DNA from: Oscillospiraceae bacterium
Lineage (GTDB): Bacteria; Bacillota; Clostridia; Oscillospirales; Oscillospiraceae
DNA: 13,833 bases
Reading direction: 5' to 3'
Assembly (NCBI GenBank): GCA_020025715.1
Contig: JAHHRQ010000049.1
Span: forward strand, 1-13,833
Below, in pieces: positions 1 through 5,841 of this stretch. Positions within the stretch are counted from its first letter, which is position 1. Each line of letters starts with the position of its first letter. Both the position numbers and the translations under genes were made by a program. The notes beneath the pieces are model-generated. The model was not told the DNA's origin and did no database searches. It worked only from the letters and a program-made list of their open reading frames with translations.

Positions 1-804
1 CTCTTTGAGCCGGGCAAGAGTGAAATGCTCACCGAGACCGGAGGCTAAAAGTCCGGCGGATAGCTCGTCGAGGAAATCTTTTAATTCTGCCTTTTGCAGC
101 TTCTCTCCGCCCTCTAATTGCCGCACCAGAGCGGGATTTGCACATACGCCGCGACCTACCATTACTTTTTCGCATGGGGTGACATTGAGCAGCTTATCGA
201 GTTCGGCTTTGGAAAAAATGTTTCCGTTGTAGCAGACGGGGTTTTTGCTGTTTTCAACGGCGTACTTAAAGGCTTCAAGCTCAACGGGGCTTTTATACTG
301 CCCTGCCTTATTGCGGGCGTGGACGGTCAGCTCGTGAATGGGGTACTTGTTGTAAAGGTCCAGAATTTCGGGGAAACTTTCGGAGCTTTCCACACCCAGT
401 CTGGTTTTTACGGAGATTTTCAGATCAACCTTTGAAAAAATCTCATCTAAAAAGTTATCAAAACCCTTAATATCCGCCAGCATACCTGCACCCTTGTGCT
501 TGGGGACAACGGTTCCCGAGGGGCATCCGGCGTTTAAATTTACCTCTTTATAGCCCATTTCCCCGAAAAGCTTTGCAGCGCCGATAAACTGCTCCGGCGC
601 GTTGCAGAGCACCTGCGGCACAAGCTCATAATCCCGGTTGTTTTCCGGCAGAATGTCCCGCATTGAGCCGGCCTTGAATTTTCCCGAACCGTCGGGGGAG
701 ATGAAGGGGGAATAGTATTTTGAAACGCCGGGAAAGCGGCGGTTTAATATATTTCTGAACACATAGCCTGTCAGCCCCTCCATTGGGGCGAGGTAATAAA
801 TCAT
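1..804 (-). CDS. dus: tRNA-dihydrouridine synthase (Dus family), 3' end beyond window
   Basis: FMN- and NADPH-dependent reduction of uridine to dihydrouridine in the tRNA D-loop, in the cytoplasm. The visible 268 codons stay open to the left edge; family members are usually about 310-330 residues, so perhaps 50 C-terminal residues, including much of the helical tRNA-binding domain, are missing. Seen: N-terminal LAPMEGLT (5-12), the active-site motif NLNAGCPS (89-96) with the expected catalytic Cys94, VKTRLG (132-137), VHAR (161-164), NGN (193-195) and VGRG (216-219), all hallmarks of the Dus TIM barrel. The ATG at 804 is chosen because GGAAG at 812-816 lies 7 bases upstream and the protein begins directly with the first barrel strand. 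It is divergent from the membrane-protein gene at 939. Which uridine it modifies cannot be told from this. Confidence 0.93.
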   Translation of the reverse strand, partial: MIYYLAPMEGLTGYVFRNILNRRFPGVSKYYSPFISPDGSGKFKAGSMRDILPENNRDYELVPQVLCNAPEQFIGAAKLFGEMGYKEVNLNAGCPSGTVVPKHKGAGMLADIKGFDNFLDEIFSKVDLKISVKTRLGVESSESFPEILDLYNKYPIHELTVHARNKAGQYKSPVELEAFKYAVENSKNPVCYNGNIFSKAELDKLLNVTPCEKVMVGRGVCANPALVRQLEGGEKLQKAELKDFLDELSAGLLASGLGEHFTLARLKE

Positions 805-835
805 ATAGTCACTTCCAAAATTTCAAACTGACACT

Positions 836-864
836 ATGATACAGGAAAGAGCGTTGAGGGGCAA
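836..864 (-). promoter_or_regulatory. Candidate sigma-A promoter of the dus gene
   Basis: On the minus strand TTGCCC (859-864) is followed after exactly 17 bases by TATCAT (836-841), about 30 bases before the dus start codon. Four of six and five of six consensus bases match. It faces away from the promoter at 884-912. Confidence 0.5.
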
Positions 865-883
865 GAAAATTTTTTCCGGAGAA

Positions 884-912
884 TTGAAAATTTCATAAAT
901 TTTATATATAAT
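884..912 (+). promoter_or_regulatory. Sigma-A promoter of the glycine-heptad membrane-protein gene
   Basis: TTGAAA (884-889), a 17-base AT-rich spacer and a perfect TATAAT (907-912). Transcription would start near 919, leaving a leader of about 20 bases. This rules out the in-frame TTG at 912, which lies inside the -10 box. Confidence 0.75.
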
Positions 913-921
913 TGTGTTTTC

Positions 922-933
922 AGAAAGGAGGGG
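922..933 (+). promoter_or_regulatory. Ribosome binding site that fixes the TTG start at 939
   Basis: AGAAAGGAGGGG is a very strong Shine-Dalgarno sequence. Its AAAGGAGG core (924-931) ends 7 bases before TTG 939, but 22 bases before the first in-frame ATG at 954, so the TTG is the likely start. Confidence 0.7.
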
Positions 934-938
934 CTTCA

Positions 939-2525
939 TTGAGATACCCTACCATGACGAGAATACTGGCAATCTTTCTGGCGCTGTGTGCCTTTGGGCT
1001 TATCTGCGCCGGAGGATTTGGAATATATACCGCCCGCAAGGATAAAATAAGCAGCCAGAAAGAACTGGAAAAAATGCAGAGCTGGGCGGAGGAATATAAA
1101 GAGCTGGACACCCGCTTAAACGGTGAGAGCAAGGCCGACGAAATGGGCGAGAAGCTGGATAAGGAAAGCGAAACCCACAAGGAAATGTCCTCAGAGCATA
1201 AACGGGAGCTGGCCGAATACAGCGCCGGAAAAAGCGGCGTGCAGATTGGCACAAATGCCCTGATTGCAGGAGACGACAAGCTTTACGAGGGCTGGGAGCA
1301 GTACTATGCAGGAGTAAAGCTTTTCGAGGAAAAGGAGCAGGAGTTTAACGAGGGCTACGCCAAGTTTACGGCGGGAAAAGCCGCCCTTGATGCTTCAAAA
1401 ACCCTGTATGCCGCAGGGGTTCAGGCTTTGGACGGTGTGAAAGCGGTTGTAAATGAGCTTGAAACTCTGGATGAAGTCTTTGAAAGCGGCGACAGGGAAG
1501 AGGCTTACGACAGGCTGCTCACCGCCTACGAGGGTGCGGTTTATGCAATTTCTGACGCGGAGGAAGCGGTAAACGGCCTTCTGGAGCAGGGACTTATTAG
1601 CTCTGAGCAGGTAAGCCTGATTGAAAACGGTATTATCGCCGCTACCGGCATGAGCAGCGATGAAATTAAGGAAAAGGTAGAGGGAGATTATAACTGCCTT
1701 TTAAACAGCGGCGAGCTGAGCGAGGAGGAATTTGCACAGCTTAAAGCTCAGTATGATGCAAACAAAGCCAACCTCATTCTGGTTTCCCAGACCATTAAAA
1801 AATACATAGGCCCCGCAGAGCAGCAGCTTAACGCCATGGGCGCTGAAATTCAGAAAGCGGACGCTGAGATTAAAAAAACGGAGCCTATGATAGAAAAGGG
1901 CAAGGCCGCCATTGAGGAGGGCCGAAAAGGTCTTGAAGGGGCAAAAGCCGTACTCCAACAAGGGGATGCAGCCCTTGTTCAGGGAGACAAAAAACTGGAT
2001 GAAGAGCAGGCAAAGCTTGACGCAAAGCTGCCGGAGCTTAAAGAGCAGAAAGAGGAGCTTGAAGATGAGCAATCTAAGCTCAATACTCTGCGGGATGAAA
2101 CCAAAGAGCGGAAAGAGCTTGAAGGCAGGCGCACCTCTCTCAGCCTGAAGCTCCGGGAAAAGCCGGAGATAAAAGACAGCTATGAATCGGGCACGGAGCT
2201 TTATGAAGCCGCTGAGAGCTATATTGCAGAGTTTGAGAATGACATAAAGGCGGAATACAGAAACTACATTATTGCCGCCGTGATTGCAGCCCTTGCCGCC
2301 GTTGCGGGAATGTTAGCCCCTGTCGGCGTTTTCGGAAAAGAAAAGGGTAGAATGAAGCGGATGATAATTCCTGCACTCTGCTGCGGAATTTCCCTTATTG
2401 TGCTGCTGTTCGGCTATTTTGCCCTGCACAGAATTTCTTCTGCGGCGGTTACCGCTATTTGCGCGTCTTTAGCCGTGATGCTTTCAGCCTACCCCAACAA
2501 AAAGAAAAAAGAGAGCTATTTATAA
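939..2525 (+). CDS. Membrane-anchored coiled-coil protein with glycine-heptad repeats, function unknown
   Basis: Not recognised by name. 528 residues from TTG 939 (523 from ATG 954). One membrane segment at about 9-28, an approximately 410-residue Glu/Lys/Ala-rich helical region (30-441), then three hydrophobic segments (about 443-465, 475-497, 501-518). Positive residues at the N-terminus, in the KEKGRMKR loop (466-473) and in the NKKKK tail suggest both ends are cytoplasmic and the coiled region lies outside. Glycine recurs every seven residues at 97, 104, 111, 118, 125, 139, 146 and 160, with Lys132 and Ser153 filling two positions in register; a second run has Gly at 321, 328, 342 and 349. 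Heptads of this kind are known from YhgE/Pip and some MMPL-type envelope proteins, but those have a longer multi-pass C-terminus, so only a loose relationship is inferred. It stands alone in its transcript, between its own promoter and a terminator. An envelope or secretion-related role is possible but not shown. Confidence 0.85.
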   Translation: MRYPTMTRILAIFLALCAFGLICAGGFGIYTARKDKISSQKELEKMQSWAEEYKELDTRLNGESKADEMGEKLDKESETHKEMSSEHKRELAEYSAGKSGVQIGTNALIAGDDKLYEGWEQYYAGVKLFEEKEQEFNEGYAKFTAGKAALDASKTLYAAGVQALDGVKAVVNELETLDEVFESGDREEAYDRLLTAYEGAVYAISDAEEAVNGLLEQGLISSEQVSLIENGIIAATGMSSDEIKEKVEGDYNCLLNSGELSEEEFAQLKAQYDANKANLILVSQTIKKYIGPAEQQLNAMGAEIQKADAEIKKTEPMIEKGKAAIEEGRKGLEGAKAVLQQGDAALVQGDKKLDEEQAKLDAKLPELKEQKEELEDEQSKLNTLRDETKERKELEGRRTSLSLKLREKPEIKDSYESGTELYEAAESYIAEFENDIKAEYRNYIIAAVIAALAAVAGMLAPVGVFGKEKGRMKRMIIPALCCGISLIVLLFGYFALHRISSAAVTAICASLAVMLSAYPNKKKKESYL

Positions 2526-2530
2526 AAAGA

Positions 2531-2561
2531 AAAATCCCTCAGGAATTTCCTGAGGGATTTT
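2531..2561. terminator. Bidirectional intrinsic terminator between convergent genes
   Basis: AAAATCCCTCAGGAA (2531-2545) is exactly complementary to 2547-2561. The hairpin has A/T runs on both sides, so it can stop the plus-strand membrane-protein transcript (stop codon 6 bases before) and the minus-strand galE transcript (stop codon 11 bases away). Confidence 0.9.
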
Positions 2562-2571
2562 GTAATTTACT

Positions 2572-3594
2572 TTAGTTTTCAGCGTAGCCCATGGGGTTCT
2601 TGGACTGCCAGTTCCATGTGTCTCTGCACATGTCGTCCAGATTGTACTGAGCTCTCCAGTGAAGCTCCTCAGCACTCTTGTCGGGGCTTGCGTAAACGGT
2701 GGCAAGGTCGCCGGGGCGGCGGGGGGCAATCTCATAGGGAATGTTAATTCCGGTGACACGCTGGAAAGCCTTAACCATATCCAGAACGCTGTAACCGTTG
2801 CCGGTGCCGAGGTTAAACACATGCTCGCCCTTGTGCTCCTGCATGTACTCAATGGCTGCAACGTGGCCCTTTGCAAGGTCAACAACGTGGATGTAGTCAC
2901 GAACACCGGTGCCGTCGTGGGTGTCGTAATCGTCACCGAAAACGTTCAGGTGGTCAAGTCTGCCCACGGCAACCTGAGAAATGTAAGGCATAAGGTTATT
3001 GGGGATGCCTCTGGGGTCTTCACCTATAAGACCGGAGGGATGAGCGCCGATGGGGTTAAAGTAGCGGAGAAGAACGATTGACCAGTCCTTGTCGGAGTAG
3101 GCAGTGTCTCTCATAATCTGCTCGGACATGTACTTTGTCCAGCCGTAGGGGTTGGTGCACATGCCGGTGGTGGAGCTCTCTCTCAGGGGCATTTCATTGC
3201 CGCCGGTGTAAACAGTAGCGGAGGAGGAGAACACAATGTTCTTAACGCCGTGATCTCTCATGGTCTCGCACAGTACAACGGTGGAGAAAAGGTTGTTATC
3301 GTAATATTCAAGAGGCATTCTTACGCTCTCACCCACAGCCTTGAGGCCTGCAAAGTGAATGGCGCAGTTAATGTCGGGGTGAGCATCGAAAATGCGGTTG
3401 AGGGCATCACGGTCGCGAACGTCGTTTTCGTAGAAAGTGACTTTCTTGCCGGTGATCTGCTCCACTCTGTCCAGAGACTTCTTGCTGGAGTTTACGAGGT
3501 TATCAACAACCACAACATCCATGCCCTTATTGAGCAGCTCAACGCAGGTATGGCTTCCTATATAACCGGCACCGCCGGTAACCAGAACTTTCAT
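2572..3594 (-). CDS. galE: UDP-glucose 4-epimerase GalE
   Basis: NAD-dependent interconversion of UDP-glucose and UDP-galactose in the cytoplasm (Leloir pathway and supply of galactosyl units for surface polysaccharide). 340 residues, the usual length for the family. Seen: the Rossmann NAD-binding motif TGGAGYIGSH (6-15), the SSSATVY segment (123-129) holding the catalytic Ser125, and the Tyr150-Gly-Trp-Thr-Lys154 catalytic pair of extended short-chain dehydrogenases. It also has RYFNPIGAHPSG, typical of GalE, and the C-terminal RRPGDLATVYA substrate-binding stretch. The ATG at 3594 follows GAGAGG, which overlaps the stop codon of the upstream nucleotidyltransferase gene 11 bases away, so the two genes are co-transcribed and probably translationally coupled. 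It ends in the shared hairpin at 2531-2561. No galK or galT is in the window, so a role in polysaccharide precursor supply is at least as likely as galactose catabolism. Confidence 0.97.
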   Translation of the reverse strand: MKVLVTGGAGYIGSHTCVELLNKGMDVVVVDNLVNSSKKSLDRVEQITGKKVTFYENDVRDRDALNRIFDAHPDINCAIHFAGLKAVGESVRMPLEYYDNNLFSTVVLCETMRDHGVKNIVFSSSATVYTGGNEMPLRESSTTGMCTNPYGWTKYMSEQIMRDTAYSDKDWSIVLLRYFNPIGAHPSGLIGEDPRGIPNNLMPYISQVAVGRLDHLNVFGDDYDTHDGTGVRDYIHVVDLAKGHVAAIEYMQEHKGEHVFNLGTGNGYSVLDMVKAFQRVTGINIPYEIAPRRPGDLATVYASPDKSAEELHWRAQYNLDDMCRDTWNWQSKNPMGYAEN

Positions 3595-3605
3595 ATTTTT
3601 ACCTC

Positions 3606-4517
3606 TCAGTCAAGTAAAGTCTCAGGATATACGCCCTGAGCTCTCATTTCTTTTATGTGATTTACAACGCTCTCCATGTCCTCACGGTATGTAATGCCGT
3701 ACCATGTCTCGTGGCAGTTGAGGACGGTGACAGTGGCTTTGTGCTCCTGAATAAGGGAGTTTGCAACGAAGGGCAGGAAGTATTCACACTTAACGGGATT
3801 TACAGGCAGGTTTTCATCCAGCCATGCGGGGAAGCGGGCTTCAATCTCATCCAGCATGGAGTTCTGGAAGCCCCACAGGTTCATGGAAACGGGAACCTGA
3901 CCGGAAACATCAGTCCATGTTTTGCCCTCATCCTCGGTATAAGCGCCGTTTTCGCCCACCTTTTTAATCTTGGTGTGCTCCACAACGTCGGTGAGCAGGC
4001 CGTTTTCAACCTGACAGATGCCGCGGGCAACGGTGCCGTTCTCGGTGACGGTGTTAATGAGCTTATATGCAACCATGGCGTGTTCATTGTCGGCATGGTC
4101 GGCGCTGAGGTAGTCATAAATTGCGGTGTAAGCGCCGGGGCCGTAGTAGTCATCGGCGTTAATTACTGCAAAGGGGCCTTTAACGATGCCCTTGCAGGAG
4201 AGAATTGCATGGGCGGTGCCCCAAGGCTTTTCTCTGCCCTCGGGAACATTATAGCCCTCGGGGAGATTATCAAGCTGCTGATATACATAATCAACATGGA
4301 AGTATTTCTCCATGCGGCGGCCCACGGCCTCCTTGAAGTCCTCCTCGATTTCGTGCTTAATGATGAAAGCAACATTTCTGAAACCTGCTTTATATGCGTC
4401 ATAGAGGGAGAAGTCAATAATGGCGTGGCCTTTATCGTCCACGGCGGCAATCTGCTTTAAACCGCCGAAACGGCTGCCCATACCGGCGGCCATAATAACG
4501 AGAGTTGGGTTTTGCAA
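3606..4517 (-). CDS. Sugar-1-phosphate nucleotidyltransferase, possible UTP-glucose-1-phosphate uridylyltransferase
   Basis: 303 residues with the NTP_transferase fold. Seen: the nucleotide-binding loop MAAGMGSRFGGLKQ (9-22) with the signature Gly-X-Gly-X-Arg and Lys21, the REKPWGTAHAIL segment (95-106) expected to contact the nucleotide and phosphate, and INADDYYG (119-126), whose acidic residues would bind the catalytic metal. The loop differs from classical bacterial GalU (Gly-Leu-Gly-Thr-Arg-Phe-Leu-Pro), so this is a separate branch and the substrate is not proven. Its position directly upstream of galE suggests that it makes UDP-glucose for the epimerase; this is inference. The start is TTG at 4517: GGAGG (4528-4532 on the minus strand) lies 10 bases before it and no ATG is available upstream of the conserved loop. 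It is the first gene of a two-gene unit. Confidence 0.88.
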   Translation of the reverse strand: MQNPTLVIMAAGMGSRFGGLKQIAAVDDKGHAIIDFSLYDAYKAGFRNVAFIIKHEIEEDFKEAVGRRMEKYFHVDYVYQQLDNLPEGYNVPEGREKPWGTAHAILSCKGIVKGPFAVINADDYYGPGAYTAIYDYLSADHADNEHAMVAYKLINTVTENGTVARGICQVENGLLTDVVEHTKIKKVGENGAYTEDEGKTWTDVSGQVPVSMNLWGFQNSMLDEIEARFPAWLDENLPVNPVKCEYFLPFVANSLIQEHKATVTVLNCHETWYGITYREDMESVVNHIKEMRAQGVYPETLLD

Positions 4518-4556
4518 AATGAATACACCTCCGAATTTTCTTTAAGTAGCAATTTT

Positions 4557-4585
4557 ATTATAACAGTATTTTTTTGTTTTGTATA
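4557..4585 (-). promoter_or_regulatory. Promoter of the nucleotidyltransferase-galE unit
   Basis: Perfect TATAAT at 4557-4562 on the minus strand, with TATACA (4580-4585) 17 bases upstream as a four-of-six -35 box. A perfect TTGACA also lies at 4587-4592, but its spacing to TATAAT is 24 bases; with an 18-base spacing it could serve a weaker TACTGT -10 box. The leader would be about 35 bases. Confidence 0.6.
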
Positions 4586-4589
4586 CTGT
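4563..4589. promoter_or_regulatory. Operator-like inverted repeat across the nucleotidyltransferase-galE promoter
   Basis: ACAGTAT (4563-4569) and ATACTGT (4583-4589) are perfect 7-base inverted copies. Their repeat units are 20 bases apart, about two helical turns, with the first arm next to the -10 box and the second over the -35 box. The placement suits a repressor site. The regulator is unknown. Confidence 0.4.
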
Positions 4590-4700
4590 CAAAAAAATTA
4601 AAAAAGCACATTATTTAATAGAAATTGCTGCAAATATACAGCAGTCCGCATAAATGAAAAAGAAGTCAGCAAGTAAGATAAAATATATACCAATAAATTT

Positions 4701-4739
4701 AAAAAGCACTTCCGCCGATATAGGACGAAAGTGCTTTTT
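4701..4739 (-). terminator. Intrinsic terminator after the recJ-rel-dtd-hydrolase block
   Basis: AAAAAGCACTT (4701-4711) pairs perfectly with AAGTGCTTTTT (4729-4739) around a 17-base loop. On the minus strand the stem ends in five T and continues AAATTT. It starts about 20 bases after the stop codon of the hydrolase gene. The A/T-flanked stem could also stop plus-strand transcription. Confidence 0.7.
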
Positions 4740-4759
4740 GTTTATGGTTATTGTGTTTC

Positions 4760-5383
4760 TCAGTATCTTTCCATTGCGATACGGCAGTAGTAATTGAAGC
4801 TTCTCTCCCGCTCCAGAGTGGAGGAATCCATGTGGCCGGGGTAAAGCTCATAATCGCCGGGGAGCATGCACAGCTTCTTTATGGAGCGCATTTCCTCGTC
4901 CATGTCGCCGCCGGGCATATCGGTTCTGCCGGCGGAACCTCTGAAAAGAGTGTCGCCGCAGAAAATTGCGTCCTCGCAGATTATGCTCACGCCGCCGGGA
5001 GTGTGACCGGGGGTGGAGATAATCTTGAATTTAAGGCCTGCGACCTCCAGCTCGTCTCCGTCATCATAGTGCTTGCCGTAGGGGGGCAGAGTGTAGCCGA
5101 ACTGGGCAGCCATAGGATCGGTGGCGTAGGTTGCATCATCCTTTTTGGTGATGTATACGGGGATGTTCAGCTCCTCGCAGATTGAGTTTGCAGCGCCCAC
5201 GTGATCAAAGTGGCCGTGAGTTATAAATACAGCCTGAGCTTTCAGCTTGTTGTCCTCAATGTAGTCGAGAATGGCGTTGAACTCATCGCCCGGATCAATT
5301 ACGACACACTGAAGATTGTTCTCGTTGGTGACAATGTAGCAGTTGGTTTCAAACTGGCCTACGGGAATGGTTTTGATAAGCAT
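4760..5383 (-). CDS. MBL-fold metallo-hydrolase (glyoxalase II-like)
   Basis: 207-residue single-domain metallo-beta-lactamase-fold hydrolase of the glyoxalase II-like group. Seen: the metal-binding HGHFDH motif (56-61), TPGHTPGG with His127, CGDTLF with bridging Asp144, and YPGH with His184. Together these supply a complete two-metal (zinc or iron) site. Length and motifs fit the short glyoxalase II-like proteins, which lack the C-terminal glutathione-binding domain of true GloB, so the thioester substrate is unknown. The ATG at 5383 is only 3 bases from the dtd stop, and its AAGGAGC ribosome binding site lies inside the last dtd codons, so translation is probably coupled. A small MBL hydrolase behind dtd is a recurrent arrangement in Firmicutes. 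It is the last gene of its block, followed by the hairpin at 4701-4739. Confidence 0.9.
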   Translation of the reverse strand: MLIKTIPVGQFETNCYIVTNENNLQCVVIDPGDEFNAILDYIEDNKLKAQAVFITHGHFDHVGAANSICEELNIPVYITKKDDATYATDPMAAQFGYTLPPYGKHYDDGDELEVAGLKFKIISTPGHTPGGVSIICEDAIFCGDTLFRGSAGRTDMPGGDMDEEMRSIKKLCMLPGDYELYPGHMDSSTLERERSFNYYCRIAMERY

Positions 5384-5386
5384 AAA

Positions 5387-5830
5387 TTAAAGCTCCTTCG
5401 TATCTAAAATTATAGTCACAGGTCCGTCATTTTCAGACTTTACCAGCATCTTTGCGCCGAATTCACCGGTCTCCACCTTAAAGCCCCTCTTGCGGCATTC
5501 CTCAATCACAAGCTCATAAAGAGGAATGGCGGTTTCGGGTCTGGCAGCGTGGGAGAAGCCGGGACGGCGGGATTTGCAGTCGGCATACAGGGTAAACTGG
5601 CTCACGATTAAAAGCTCAGCCCCTGCATCCATGGGGTTTACGTTCATTTTGTCGTTTTCATCGGTGAAAATTCTGAGACCGCAGATTTTATCTGCAATCT
5701 TTAAAGCCTCTTTCTCTCCGTCGTCCTCGTGGACGCCCAGAAGCACCAGAAAGCCCTTTGAAATTTCACCGGCAATTCTGCCGTCAATTTCCACCGAGGC
5801 AGAATTTACTCTTGTTAAAACAGCTCTCAT
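5387..5830 (-). CDS. dtd: D-aminoacyl-tRNA deacylase
   Basis: Hydrolyses D-amino acids (and glycine mischarged on tRNA-Ala) from tRNA, recycling tRNA and preventing misincorporation; cytoplasmic homodimer. 147 residues, the standard length. Seen: N-terminal MRAVLTRVNSASV, the SQFTLYAD motif (77-84) with Thr80 that shapes the active site, and the C-terminal NDGPVT motif (134-139) carrying the cross-subunit Gly-cis-Pro that rejects L-amino acids. The ATG at 5830 is preceded by AAGGAGC at good spacing and lies 11 bases after the rel stop codon, so it is in the same transcript as rel. Confidence 0.97.
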   Translation of the reverse strand: MRAVLTRVNSASVEIDGRIAGEISKGFLVLLGVHEDDGEKEALKIADKICGLRIFTDENDKMNVNPMDAGAELLIVSQFTLYADCKSRRPGFSHAARPETAIPLYELVIEECRKRGFKVETGEFGAKMLVKSENDGPVTIILDTKEL

Positions 5831-5841
5831 ATAAAAGCTCC

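Noticed and set aside
2659..4460. Long plus-strand open frames opposite galE and the nucleotidyltransferase gene (140 to 267 codons)
   Set aside because: They mirror real genes whose codon usage leaves the antisense frame open. They have no recognisable domains, and the minus-strand genes show complete catalytic motifs.
4626..4643. Short dyad TGCTG/CAGCA in the intergenic region
   Set aside because: A five-base stem with an eight-base loop and no T run is expected by chance in this length of sequence.
4654..4797. A 47-codon plus-strand open frame starting MKKKSASKIK with a hydrophobic C-terminal half
   Set aside because: No ribosome binding site is visible, it runs through the terminator hairpin at 4701-4739 and into the 3' end of the hydrolase gene on the other strand, and its hydrophobic part comes from antisense of that sequence.
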